The notes under the pieces: generated by a model
Seen by the model: the letters and a program-made list of their open reading frames with translations, nothing else
Database searches by the model: none
What the model was told of the DNA's origin: nothing
Shown here: piece after piece, positions 1 to 9,904 of the stretch
How positions within the stretch are numbered: the first letter of the stretch is position 1
Layout: each line of letters starts with the position of its first letter
Translations under genes and position numbers: made by a program
NCBI GenBank assembly: GCA_032622095.1
Contig: CP136065.1
Span: forward strand, 212,826,151-212,890,150
Reading direction: 5' to 3'
Length of the DNA stretch: 64,000 bases
DNA from: Siphonodentalium dalli
Lineage: Eukaryota > Mollusca > Scaphopoda > Gadilida > Siphonodentaliidae

Positions 1-199
1 TAAAATCAATCATGACTAAGATTGGAATCCTTGATAATGGAATCATGAAGACAGCTTACATACCCAATATCAATTTAAACAAAGAAAAGATAATTTAACT
101 TTAAAATTGAACAACATCAATAGACCTTCACTTGAAAGCCTCTATGATGGGGAGTTTGCACACCAAATTTTATTGTGATGCAATAACTGACCCCACCCC

Positions 200-450
200 T
201 TGGCCCCCTTGGCCCCCATGTTTGAACTCAATCAGCCTACTGATGAGTTTTATCCATATTTAAAATTTGGAGTTGATATCTCAAAGCATTTTCAAGTTAT
301 CGGATACCGAAGAAGTCTGGACGGACGGACACACGACTCATCCAACACATACAATACATACACAATCCATCAACAAGCATCAGAGGAAAAGGCCTACCCA
401 CCTGTGAGCTGGCTAAAGAATAATTTAAGTGTACATCTAGATACATATTT
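200..450. repeat. Degenerate interspersed repeat ending in a GGAC run
   Basis: An open frame spans this stretch, but the composition is that of a dispersed repeat: a pyrimidine-rich start, a phrase like 'caagcattttcaagttatc' and then a short ggacggacggacac run near 330. A second stretch of the same style lies at 2680-2935. I do not regard the frame as a gene: there are no splice signals and the translation has no recognisable pattern. Confidence 0.45.
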
Positions 451-454
451 CTAA

Positions 455-1110
455 TTGCTGAAATTGTTGCAAAAAATGAACGTATGTCAATAAAGAATGT
501 TATAAAAAAAAAATCAAGATTATGAAGAATAAAAAAAAAATCAAGATTATGAAAGAGATATCAGGCGGAGTGAGGTCCTATAACTACATATCGAGCCTAC
601 GGCGGCTCATTTGATCCACTGATCTGACCTCGTCAACTGGCATGATACCATGACACAGATAACTTCACTTTACTGATAATATATATTAAGACAAAACTTC
701 CAAATCAATATAGTTATCAATGTTTGTGACAAACTAAATTTTAGTAATGGCCTCAAAATTATATTTGACAGTTTACCCTGATAATCTGGTGCCCTACCAA
801 GTTACCAAACTCATACCTCACTACATGGCATATTTATGTTTCTATACATGTTATTTGTTGCATCGTAGACAATGTTCCATGCACAATTTCGGCAGATCGT
901 TCAGATAGACAAAACATAGACCCACTACATGGGCAGATGTGTACCCACAGAAATAGTTGAATATAAAAAGTTGAAGAATTGTTTTTTTAAATGAAACAAA
1001 ACGTTGAAAACAATTTTGAAAAAAAGTTGAAAACAAGATAGCCTAGGGACTATTGAGTGCTCACCTGATCTGAGGAGTACTAAATAGACTGAATCTTATA
1101 AGATATATGT
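455..1110. other. Unassigned AT-rich DNA
   Basis: There is a short direct repeat at about 505-550 (two runs of A followed by 'tcaagattatgaa'). Otherwise I see no frame, hairpin or mobile-element end. The short minus-strand frame at 851-1036 has the low complexity of chance translation. Confidence 0.4.
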
Positions 1111-1111
1111 G

Positions 1112-1488
1112 GATGTGGTAGCCCAGTGGGTAGAGTGTCGGACTTGTAATGGTGTTAATGTACCGGCGTGAGTTCGCGCCTCGCTCGGTGGACTATTGTG
1201 TCCACAACAGTGGCTTGGCCGAATTGAGCGGTGTGTGTGCTATATATAGCCACAATCTGTTTCAAATCTCGCGCCAGGTTGTGACCCTTGGGCAAGGTCA
1301 CTTGTACTGTGCTCGCTTCGTCGTACCAAGACGCGAAATAGGTACCTGGTTGTTGGGTATCCGTAAGCCGCTCTAGTGGGGCCATTTAATGGCAGCAGTC
1401 ACAAGACTCGGCATTACTCATAAAAAACAACTGGGAGCGCTTAGAGCTACACCAGGGATTAAGCGCTATATAAATGATATACATTATT
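1112..1488 (+). mobile_element. tRNA-derived SINE
   Basis: A tRNA-like head carries a polymerase III A box (GTAGCCCAGTGGG, 1118-1130) and a B box (GTGAGTTCGCGCC, 1168-1180) at tRNA-like spacing. The body has the phrase 'cccttgggcaaggtcact' near 1287 and a 'gtacctggttg' segment. The 3' part reads 'gattaagcgctatataaatg' and runs into an ATT-rich tail. Such bodies and tails are common in SINEs of marine invertebrates (family knowledge). The near-full-length overlapping reading frames on both strands are incidental. A SINE uses the enzymes of a LINE to move; I cannot name the partner. A possible flank repeat (gatatatg / gatataca) is too weak to call a target duplication. Confidence 0.8.
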
Positions 1489-1924
1489 ATAAAGACTAAA
1501 CATTAACCATGTTCTACATATTACTTTAGTTTGTTTTGATATAACATAACAAATAATGCAAGTAAACATGAGAGAAAAAATAAACTAGATCTAGACAGTT
1601 TTCTAAAGTTATATACCTATATAGGTATTTAAAAAAAAGTTTTATCTCATGCAGAGTACAAGAAAAATGTATCAAACCTGGTGTGCCCCTTTAATATATC
1701 AATTCACATTTGTAATCAATTGAAAACAATGTCGAAAAAAACATATCGCCGCATTCCATTTAGTAGACATGTTAGCGACGGTGGCACATTCTCCACTGGC
1801 GGATGTAATATTTTTGACATATGTCGTTTCGGATGTTCGAGGAATAGACAGGAATGTTTCCATATTGACGATTTCGAAATATAACTGAAACAGTTCTTGC
1901 AGGGTACATAGTAACAAAAGTCAT

Positions 1925-2483
1925 TTACATTTTTTCCGTTGGCCGGTACTTCACAATGAGAACTCCCTTCTTGCGGCGCAACACATCACTGTTGTGTTGA
2001 CGGTTTCCTAAATTCTCCAGTTTCAAAAGCAGATGTTTTTTGGATTTGTTTCAGATTTATATTTTCCCACAGCATCTTCATTCAAATGCTTGGCTATATT
2101 GTGTCTTCCATGCTTTTTCTAAGTTTTATTGCAAAAGTAGCAGAATGAATATTTGTCATATTTCCTTCCACTGTGGTTATTTGTGGTGAAAACCACTATC
2201 TTATTAGAAGTGGTGTCAGGTGATTTATCAGATGACTGGAGATTAGAATTAGACATTTCTGGAAACTCAGCCTCTTCTTCCACCATTAGGATATCTGAAG
2301 TGGAGTGAGGGCCTTCATCGGTTGACTGGAGGTTAGATTTAGACACTTCCACCTCTGAACCACTGCTGTCTCTGTTATCACAACTGGGAACATAACTCTC
2401 TCCAGAATCATGCATCTCTTCTGATTCATATTCCTCATCATCACTCTCTCCTGATTCATAATCTTCATCTCCACGGTCTTGCT
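1925..2483 (-). pseudogene. Broken 3' part of a SET/Cys-His-finger gene
   Basis: Read on the minus strand. A strong acceptor (ttgctttcattgtttcag, ending at 2484) opens a frame with a long Asp/Glu/Ser linker (about 2483-2210) and then a finger-like block with CYFC. A TAG follows immediately, but the same frame continues with KKHGRHNIAKHLNED, which has the His spacing expected of a C2-H2 type finger. After a frameshift near 2035-2045 the frame LENLGNRQHNSDVL...GVLIVKYRP runs to a TAA at 1925-1927. The blocks 'C..C...H....H' followed by 'LRN.GN..HN..VL..G.L...RP' match an uncharacterised family I recall from fish and marine invertebrates (memory only). One stop and one frameshift make a functional product unlikely, although the linker is still open. 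It is probably the tail of the gene whose SET exon lies at 4279-4423. Confidence 0.55.
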
Positions 2484-2540
2484 CTGAAACAATGAAAGCA
2501 ATTTTAAACACGTGATATTCGATAAACAATCGCAGCTGAC

Positions 2541-2576
2541 CTAAATCAGAACAAGATGAGGCAAGAAGCACTTCTT
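2541..2576 (-). pseudogene. Possible relic of the SET-domain C-terminal part
   Basis: The minus strand reads KKCFLPHLVLI and then a TAG. In KMT5A-type SET domains a segment of the form 'PHLxLxAxRDI' precedes the GEELLYDYGD motif. Just downstream (2484-2540) the other frame reads LFIEYHV, which could be a damaged LLYDYGD. The position is right: between the SET exon and the finger block on the same strand. The match is short, so this is suggestive only. Confidence 0.3.
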
Positions 2577-2679
2577 ATTGTTTCTTGAACAGGACTCAAT
2601 GCACTGAAAAAGTATGCCATGCCCAGGATTGTGCCCAATTCACAGCATTTATTGATAAATGAGAAATATTAAAAAGGCT

Positions 2680-2935
2680 GCATGCCCAGTTTCGTTGAAA
2701 TCAAAACATGCATACTTGAGATATTGTTCGGAATACGAACAGATTTGATTTTTCTAAGTCATAAAAGGGCGACAACTCAGGAAATAAATCTGATCACACC
2801 GAAAATTAATAGGGCACTTCACCTTAGCCTGATAGTTGCAGTTGCCAAGTTTCATTGTAATTGAATCATGCAAACTTGAGATATCATCCGGAAACCTCTA
2901 GCGCAACGGACGGACGGACGGACACTGGCCATTTT
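2680..2935. repeat. Dispersed repeat with GGAC run
   Basis: The block contains 'cagtttcgttgaaatc' and 'cttgagatat' twice (about 2690-2725 and 2850-2888) and ends in an acggacggacggacac run near 2905-2925. Two half-units seem to be arranged head to tail. It lies within the presumed intron/exon span of the SET gene and may have helped to disrupt it. Confidence 0.5.
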
Positions 2936-3529
2936 AATAGTCCACCGAAAATTACAAAACTTCAGAATCACCACTTTGGTTGTATGTCCAATAGGGAACA
3001 ATCATTTTTCAGTCTTATATTACAACAGGGGGACCGCATGATAAATGAAGAATGTCAATGACACTGTAGCTTGTCTGGACTTTCTGCTGTATTCATGATG
3101 ATACATGTTAATCTGTGCGGACATCAGACTCGATTGGTCTTCGTTCTTGTGTTTGTTTCGGATCTATTTGATTATAAGGGGTTGCACGTTGATTTCTGAC
3201 TGCGCATTACTGACTTAGGCTTCTTTACATTCCGATGTCAAGTTAATCCAAGATTACTCTGACAGCAAACGCTGGTAGATCTGACTGCCAACGCTGGTTC
3301 ACCATCAGACACATAACGATAACAAATATCTTAAGAGTTTTTTGGAACCCGGTGCGCAAAAATTACGTTTTCCCGCTCTGTTGACACAAAACTGGCTGAA
3401 TTTGAATAGCATGTGACGTCATGGGGATGATGTTAGAACCTGCTTGAAGTCAACAAAAATTGACTATATCGTTGAAACCGAAATGATGTATTAAATAAAC
3501 AAGTGTTTGGGGCGAATTTAAGACAAAAT

Positions 3530-3648
3530 CGTTATATCGGTAACATGCAGGTTATATTTGAATCCTGAATGTCTACGTTTAAAAAGCGACATTCGGGATT
3601 CAAATACGCTTAGAATCCTTATGTTTGCCGATATAACTTATATTGATT
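3530..3648. repeat. Imperfect inverted repeat (hairpin)
   Basis: The left arm 'atatcggtaacat...gaatcctgaatgtc' pairs with 'gacattcgggattc...atgtttgccgatat' on the right, with a loop near 3573-3586. Arms are about 45 bp with mismatches. The ends resemble nothing else in the window. The surrounding 3060-4270 stretch has no other structure that I can see. Confidence 0.6.
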
Positions 3649-4278
3649 GGCGGGGGAAACTTATGGATATGTTAAAAGCGATATTCCAGCTACCTGAAAA
3701 ACATGTTAAACATCTAATTCGCTGAGCATATATAAATTTTAAAACGCTTTTCGAATGACAACAATAAAGTTTTGCATTTGTTTTATGATTTAAGTGGTGG
3801 TTGCTGTACTAAACAAGATTAAAATAATCCTGTGACGTCACTTCATTGTATTGCCAATATTGTCTCCTGGCTATCATACTCCAGTTGGCTGTAAGTTGCC
3901 TGTAACTAAGCATTCACCAGTAGGCGTCAATAAGTTTAAGTTATGCAATTCAGTCAATCTCAGGAATCCATTCCGGCCGAACGGAAAATAGAATGATTTC
4001 CAGGTTTTATTGATCCAATTTAAGTAATTCTTTAACTTCTATATATGCTTGACGAGTGCAATATTTTACACCCGACATTGAAAGCACAGTAAATGACATG
4101 TGAAATTGCACCCATCTCAGGACAATCACTGCTGAGAACATATCTAATTCGGATTGATACTGGAAAATTTATCCAATAATCAGTAAGCAATTTGATATTT
4201 CTAATTGAAATTTCCAATTCACAGAAGCCATATCTAACAACCCATAGAAGTACAATAAGTATTAATCTTAGCTCTTAC

Positions 4279-4423
4279 CACCAGGATTTGGAATTGTGAC
4301 TGAAGTAGAAGATAAAACCAGAATGTTTCCTTTTTTCGCCTTCCTCGGCAGGTAGAAACTCTCCACTATACTCTGCTATGCGCATGCCTGGTTCTAAAGC
4401 ATTCTCTGTAAACAAACCATCTC
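4279..4423 (-). CDS. SET-domain exon, KMT5A (SET8)-like
   Basis: An exon of 145 nt on the minus strand is bounded by a good acceptor (tattttccag, up to 4424) and a good donor (G|GTAAGAG at 4278). Read in the frame that leaves 2 nt at each end it gives 47 residues beginning DGLFTENALEPG, then MRIAEYSGEFLP, and ending GFIFYFSHNSKSW. This fits the N-terminal half of a SET domain (G.GLF....l..G...aEY.GE) and the aromatic 'YFxHxxKxxC' stretch of histone H4K20 methyltransferases. The donor splits a TG-x codon, which would be the Cys of the family's CVDAT motif. SET enzymes methylate lysine using S-adenosylmethionine; the catalytic NHS and YDYG motifs would lie in following exons, which I cannot find intact. 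The exon itself has no damage. The finger block at 1925-2483 probably belongs to the same gene. Confidence 0.72.
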
Positions 4424-4429
4424 CTGGAA

Positions 4430-5342
4430 AATATTACACAATATCTGCTTTATCTTCAAAAATATTTACTGATACCTTAAAAGTGAAATAAGTTCAGCTT
4501 GTAGACTGATACAGAGCTCTCAAGTTTAAACAATTTGAAAACCAAAGTTGTCTTCCCATGCAACCAATAAAATTCCAACGAATCCACTAAACACAATCAC
4601 ATTATTAACCTCCAATAGTAATGCTATTAAACAATAAAATAAGATTATGCCTTTAAGATAAAATTAAAATAACCATGCATATAATAAAATATAATAGTAT
4701 AGACATTCCATCTATGATATCTCATCATATGGCCAACACATCTCCCTGCAGTTAATTAACTCAATGCAAGAGAGAGTCATTGTAACTGGATACTGTCTAT
4801 GTTGCTCTGTGTGAGAAGAGAACTTCATGGCATTGTAAACCTGATTTATTAGATTCTATCTGGACAGTGCAAACTGTGTATCTTTGATATATTTTAGAGA
4901 TGAAAATATATATATCTATAAGAGATATTGGTCTCAATCCGAACCCTAATTGACCCCTAAATATCAAGCTTTAATCCTGGTCACCCAAACAGTGCTTCAG
5001 ACAAACTTTGATGCAATATATTCGGTAAGAGAGTCTGTCAGAGAGAGAGAAATAGTTTAAAACTTCCACAGGGTTCATTGTTAAAATATCATGTTACCCC
5101 GTAAAATCAACTGAGCGTGACACCTTGAACAAGTTATGAACTAGGTGTCATAGCAATGCTCCACAATCCACACCAAATATCACTACCAACACCAAATTGT
5201 AATTTTTCAAGAATTAATAGAGTTAGTTAAAATAAAAATTAATTAAACACACCATGCTATTACTATCCACTGCCATCTGCTCAGAGCCTAGATAATGTTA
5301 TAATGTTATAAGCTGTCTGCATACATAAAGTTTAGGGTTCGA
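4430..5342. other. Unassigned AT-rich DNA between SET exon and receptor
   Basis: No exon with paired splice signals could be read here on either strand. Upstream exons of the SET gene would have to lie here or beyond the receptor; none is visible. Confidence 0.4.
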
Positions 5343-5356
5343 ATGAGTCATGTCCG

Positions 5357-5362
5357 TTTAAT
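5357..5362 (-). promoter_or_regulatory. Candidate polyadenylation signal of the receptor gene
   Basis: The minus strand has ATTAAA about 90 nt past the receptor's stop codon. It is a common variant signal in animals, but a hexamer like this also occurs often by chance in AT-rich DNA. Confidence 0.3.
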
Positions 5363-5453
5363 GCAGTTCTGTGACATCGAGTTATTTGTATTACCATCCG
5401 CTGCTAGTTACGGTTACTATAGCAACCAATGTTCGAACCCACCAAGTGTCTGG

Positions 5454-7352
5454 TTACAGTTCGGTATCGGCTTCCTGAATAACATTAGCCGCAGCAGCTG
5501 GTCTTTCATCCACTCGTGGCTGCAAGGCCAACATTCTACGCCTAGCGCCCCGACTCTCCCGATCCCTCCGCCTTCTCCGCTTGTCACTCAAAGCGTACGT
5601 CATCCTCTCGCGAAGGAGAACATCGTCTGCTTTAATATATGTATATATACGCAAGCACTTCCGTAGGTCAGACTCCATCTTGTCATCGGCTATTTCCTCC
5701 AGCAGAATGAATATCATCTGTTGTTTCCGCTCCAGAATGCTTTGGTCGAATGCTGACCTGAACTCAAATTTACACCATTCACTGTGGAGAAAATTGCGGC
5801 TTAGAACGAGAATTGTGTATCGGCTCCATTCGATTGCGTCAGCAATATTCTCAGCGATAGGTTTCCCGGGAACAAAGTCCTTGTCGCTGAGGCAGATTTT
5901 GAAGTCGTTTCCATCCTCTGTAAGCATTGGAAAGAGTGTCCTACGCACCCAATCGAAATCTACGTGGCTATAAGCTACGAACGCATCATAACGTTTGTTC
6001 TCGTCAAAATCACGCAACCCAAATGGTAGAACTAAACCGAATTTCGTATATATTACGACCCGGATCTCTGTGCGATATTTGCACATCAATACAGAAATTA
6101 TTACAGTTGTAACGACAACCGTGCCCATTAAAATGATGGATGTTTGGAGTTTTAAATAAATGGGTTTAGGGTTGGATCCATCATGATTCTGACATATATC
6201 CGAGACAGTAAGCTGTTTGAGATATTTCCCAACAAACTGCTTAGGCGAAGCACATTTCTCACTCAAAATGTACGTGTAATTGCCAAACAATGATATTTCC
6301 CAGAGGAACGACATTCGACAATCGCAATCCAGTTGATTGTTATGTAGCTTCACAAACATGGATGTTGCGTTGACTAAACGTTCAAAACCCGCTTGGCTGA
6401 TTGTTGTAACCTTGTTATAGGACAGGTCAATTGTCACATTAGGCTTCGTGAATGCGTAAGAGTCTATGATCTCAATGTCCGCGATAGAGTTGTGAGAGAG
6501 GTTTACATATATGGACTCCCTCCCGGCTAGAAGTTCTAACTGAACTGATGTAACATTCTGGATCTCATTGTGTGAATAGTCCAATGTCAGATGCGGAGAA
6601 TTTAGCTGAGAAGTATTAAAGACCTCGATAAACTGGATATTATTCTGCGACAAATTTATCAATTCTAGGTGTAAACTTCTTTTCAATGTTTGAAGGAACC
6701 CTCTACCGAAAGGGAAATGCCTGAGTCGACATCTTTCGGCTGAAAACATTCGTAAGGTCGGCATTGACGGAAATATTTCTTCCTTAGTCAGGAGAGGATT
6801 TGATTTACCAGGGCACCATCGGAACAAACTTAGTAACTTATATTCTGCACGATAGGTCTTAGTCGGGAAGTAATCAACCACTAATCCAACATCATCCAGA
6901 ACTTCCAGCACTTTTAAATTTATCCAAACACCGTAGTAAGGAAACACCAAACTGCAACCGTTTAACGACAAATATTGCAAATTCAATAATGAACTGATCG
7001 ATGCACAAGGAAACTGTATGCGAAATTTTCTGCGACAATTCAAGTGATATGCAACTGGGAACGTTGATGCACGAATAGGGCTATCAATATATTCATCCAC
7101 GGCACCATCGAACTCATGTGCGCTTAGGTTGATTGTTGAGCACTCTACTTGAACAATTGGACGCTGTTTTGGTCTTAGTTTCCTGTCACTCGCCACATAG
7201 ACATCAGGAAGGAATGTTCCGTTCGGTGTACATTCGCAATCACGTGTAGTCAATAAATCCAATACACCCTGATAATCATCATATGAACCGTAAACATGCG
7301 CGGCGGCTAAATATAATGCACAAAGCAAGACGATTCCCACGATGTTGTCCAT
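5454..7352 (-). CDS. Toll-like receptor (LRR-TM-TIR), single exon
   Basis: A 632-residue innate-immune receptor. I start at the ATG at 7352; the frame extends 8 codons further to a GTG, which is not a usual animal start, and the ATG gives a clean signal peptide (residues 1-22, MDNIVG...). Leucine-rich repeats span about 120-340 (NLQYLSLNGCSL, LELINLSQNNIQ, VNLSHNSIADIE, IDLSYNKVTTIS), followed by a C-terminal cap with LDCDC at about 342 and its last Cys near 387. One membrane helix lies at about 404-424. The cytoplasmic TIR domain (about 453-590) has box 1 RYDAFVAYS and box 2 DKDFVPGKP. Box 3 (usually FW) is not recognisable: the position reads LLRERMTYAL. The protein then ends in an Arg-rich tail (RRRRRDRESRGARRR). 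The ectodomain is shorter than in multi-cap 'protostome' Tolls and has a single cap. By family knowledge, ligand binding dimerises the receptor and the TIR domain recruits MyD88-type adaptors. No break is seen. Confidence 0.93.
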   Translation of the reverse strand: MDNIVGIVLLCALYLAAAHVYGSYDDYQGVLDLLTTRDCECTPNGTFLPDVYVASDRKLRPKQRPIVQVECSTINLSAHEFDGAVDEYIDSPIRASTFPVAYHLNCRRKFRIQFPCASISSLLNLQYLSLNGCSLVFPYYGVWINLKVLEVLDDVGLVVDYFPTKTYRAEYKLLSLFRWCPGKSNPLLTKEEIFPSMPTLRMFSAERCRLRHFPFGRGFLQTLKRSLHLELINLSQNNIQFIEVFNTSQLNSPHLTLDYSHNEIQNVTSVQLELLAGRESIYVNLSHNSIADIEIIDSYAFTKPNVTIDLSYNKVTTISQAGFERLVNATSMFVKLHNNQLDCDCRMSFLWEISLFGNYTYILSEKCASPKQFVGKYLKQLTVSDICQNHDGSNPKPIYLKLQTSIILMGTVVVTTVIISVLMCKYRTEIRVVIYTKFGLVLPFGLRDFDENKRYDAFVAYSHVDFDWVRRTLFPMLTEDGNDFKICLSDKDFVPGKPIAENIADAIEWSRYTILVLSRNFLHSEWCKFEFRSAFDQSILERKQQMIFILLEEIADDKMESDLRKCLRIYTYIKADDVLLRERMTYALSDKRRRRRDRESRGARRRMLALQPRVDERPAAAANVIQEADTEL

Positions 7353-7640
7353 AGAAACACAACGGGCACAGTTCACAGTCCGCTGTGTGGTCGATATGTA
7401 GTTACTAACATTCTTCTACGCTCGAGAAAAGTATAGATCCGACAGCGACTAGCGAGCACATGGTGTGTGACGTGACAGTTAACAACATCCGTAAGATATG
7501 TATAAGATTTAGAGGAGACAATTATCTCCGGTGTTGTCTCTCTTATCGATAGTTACTTCTGTCACAGTATCGAATTTTACAAGATTCTTGTAAGTTCAGA
7601 GAAATGCAGGTATACTGATGATTTCAACAGCTACAACACT
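7353..7640 (-). promoter_or_regulatory. Presumed 5' region of the receptor gene
   Basis: This is the upstream side of the receptor ATG. On the minus strand there is a 'GTCACGTCACAC' stretch (near 7465-7480) resembling a CRE/ATF half site. A short upstream frame starting MCSLVAVG (18 codons) opens just before the main start. Both are seen in sequence; their function is inference. The start context TTTCTATGG has G at +4 but no purine at -3. Confidence 0.3.
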
Positions 7641-7792
7641 TACTGATCACATAATACACATATACTGACGACATAATACACACATACTGACATTATGATA
7701 TCCGAATTGTTTTCAAACCCATCTATAAATGACGACTTTCCCAAATAATTGCCAGAGTTGCGTGGGACTGTTTTGTCGACATAATACCATCT

Positions 7793-8473
7793 ATTGTATC
7801 CACAGGTCCTCTGGTGCGAAAACTCCACCACGAGTATCCACCTTAATACACAAATACAAGGTTTGTATATATCGGACCTGTATTGAGCATAGACTCACTT
7901 GCGATCAAAATTCATAAAAATTCCCTGTGCTTGAGAAAATGCTACAAAACCATTTCTTTAGACCATATTCGCACCTTTAATTTGATGTATCTGACCCATC
8001 GATCACCAAAGACGTATATGAATATGTATACGCTTTCGAAACCGGACAAACCCTTGAACAGATTCCCATAACAATTAAGCATAGCTAGCACTGCATAAAT
8101 CCACTTGTCACAATGATTCACCATGTGTGGTCTTGCCTGTATGACATCAGCAGAGTAAATTATGCAGTGCTACTATGCTATATTTGATGGGAATCTGCTC
8201 AAGTGTTTGTCCGATTTCGAAAGTGTGCACTTATTCATAAATATATCTTGGGTGATCAACTTATCAATGCGGGAGATACGTCAAATTAAAGGTGCGAATA
8301 TGGTCTAAAGTACTGGGTTTGTGGCATTATCTCATGCACAGGGGATTTTGATAAATTTTGCTCACAAGCGAGTCTATGCTCAATATTGGTCTGTTTGACA
8401 CAAACGTTGTATTGAGGTATTGAGGTGGATACTCGTGGTGGTGTATTCGCACCAGGGGACCTGTGTATTGTAT
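7793..8473. repeat. Large inverted repeat (foldback) upstream of the receptor
   Basis: The left arm 7793-8097 and right arm 8161-8473 are reverse complements with a spacer of about 63 bp and roughly 80% identity by eye. Matching landmarks are 'ccacaggtcctctggtgcg' at the left and 'cgcaccaggggacctgtg' at the right, and 'tttagaccatattcgcacc' against 'ggtgcgaatatggtctaaa'. The plus translation of the left arm and the minus translation of the right arm share IHRS.GA.TPPRVST and FRPYSHL, but the left one has a stop, so coding is not convincing. It could form a long hairpin RNA if transcribed. It is probably a foldback transposon or an inverted duplication of a repeat. Confidence 0.85.
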
Positions 8474-8596
8474 CTCGCATTGCATTGGCACGTGAATGAG
8501 ACGTGTCTTGGTGAGAACTGGGGCAACATGCACCAAAATAGTTATGTGTTGTTTATCGGTTCACCGATTTTCTCCTCTGCCACAGGACGAAGTTAA

Positions 8597-8961
8597 AGAC
8601 ATATTATGGGCTTGTTCGAGTGCGTGAAACCGATAGGTTAGTACGCATGCGCCATGCCAACTGTGGGAATTTAGAATTCTACTAACATCGCCGAAAATCA
8701 CAAAGAAATCGGCCATCACTCCATGGAAATCATCGTCTGAACTACGCTTAATTGTAAATATTTGCATCTCGATTCGGGACGCAACAATCGGCGATAATCT
8801 AACGCAATTGATTTCGCCAACGAGAGTCATTGCATTTTAATAATATATACGAATGACGGTTTGTACTGTAAATTTGGATTGATATTTGTAAAAATAACTA
8901 CTTTGAGCAAGATTATTCTCCATTTCCATTTAATCACCCAACCTGAGTGTTTCACATCACT
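8597..8961 (-). mobile_element. TTAA-flanked miniature element, family A, copy 1
   Basis: The element is flanked by TTAA at 8593-8596 and 8962-8965. Read on the minus strand it begins AGTGATGTGAAACACTC and ends CATAATATGTCTT. The copies at 26011-26386, 35477-35843 and 37751-38109 have the same ends and body (including 'aattgtaaatattt' and a 'cgggacgcaacaatcggcg' phrase). Precise insertion at TTAA is the hallmark of piggyBac-type transposition (family knowledge). No transposase is encoded. The copy sits next to the foldback upstream of the receptor. Confidence 0.75.
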
Positions 8962-8965
8962 TTAA

Positions 8966-9590
8966 AAAGAGTTGTTTGTCGCGCGCTGTCAAAGTCTTGT
9001 CATGTTGTGGCCTCCACACTGACAATGTTTTGTGTCTGTGAGTGAGCTTTGAGCACTTTCTATCAGGCAATGCCATTGGTCAACATTTCTATGTCATGCA
9101 CATGTAGTCTGCCGTCGTAGTTTGACCACACTGCGAAAAAGGATTTTTTTTATTTTGAGAAAGCAAAACTTAAAACAAGAAATATTATATAGAATATTTT
9201 CTTACATGAACTTTTCTAATAATTAGAAAATTAATTTCTTATGTAGAAATTGTTCTCGTAATTTGATTTTCCAACAATTTTATTAATGGGGAATGTGTTG
9301 TTTGAGACCAATATTTGCATATTTTCCTACATTTTGGACTGAAATGGCCAACAGTTGGAAATTTTTCAACTTTAGTAGGGTGTCAGGTTGGAAATTACCA
9401 ACACATGCAAAGCTATGTTCATGTTCATATTTCAAAATCCCCCCACCGGGCCAGGTGTGTCCTGGTCCCTCACCCGTGGTTAGTCAAAAATAACAAACTA
9501 ATTTAATAACTAGAGGATCTCTAATGATTTGCAATTTTATGCGTAATTTATTAACCGAGTGCATTAAATTTGATTCGAGCCGAACTTTAG
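8966..9590. other. Unassigned DNA
   Basis: I can name nothing here. Short frames at 9293-9506 have no recognisable pattern. Confidence 0.35.
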
Positions 9591-9594
9591 CTTT

Positions 9595-9730
9595 CGGATT
9601 CCCCCCTCTGTTACGAGGGATTCGGGATTCCACTTGTCTGTTACGATGCATTCCGGATTCCACCCTCTCTTACGAGGTATTATGGGTTCCACCCCCTCTA
9701 TTACGAGGGATTCCGGATTCTACCCATGTT
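9595..9730. repeat. Short tandem repeat, about 32 bp unit
   Basis: There are four imperfect units of the form 'ttacgagggattccggatt' followed by 'ccaccctct'. The array is GC-richer than its surroundings. Confidence 0.75.
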
Positions 9731-9879
9731 ATAGTCAGGAGGCAGGTCAGAGAAAAGGTGGCTAGAACAATTTTTGCTAAACATTTTTAGTACTATATGC
9801 CAACAATGTTAATACTGTGCTTTGGGATACCCTGATAAATAAAATCATTGTTGGCAATTTTCTAGTTACCTCTGTCAAG

Positions 9880-9902
9880 GTCAAAGGTCAAGGTCAAATT
9901 AG
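9880..9902 (+). repeat. AGGTCA half-site cluster
   Basis: The stretch 'caaggtcaaaggtcaaggtca' holds three AGGTCA hexamers, two of them as a perfect DR1. DR1 is a nuclear-receptor (RXR/HNF4 type) binding arrangement. However, such strings are also common inside invertebrate dispersed repeats, so a regulatory role is unproven. Confidence 0.4.
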
Positions 9903-9904
9903 AT

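Noticed and set aside
1149-1385. 75-codon frames on both strands
   Set aside because: They lie inside the SINE body.
5343-6112. Plus-strand frames across the receptor
   Set aside because: They are shadows of the minus-strand coding sequence, with no motif or splice support.
7353-7376. An eight-codon N-terminal extension of the receptor
   Set aside because: It starts at GTG, which is not a usual animal start. The ATG at 7352 gives a proper signal peptide.
7729-8536. Matching frames in the two arms of the foldback near the receptor
   Set aside because: The similarity follows from the inverted repeat, and one arm has a stop in the shared frame.
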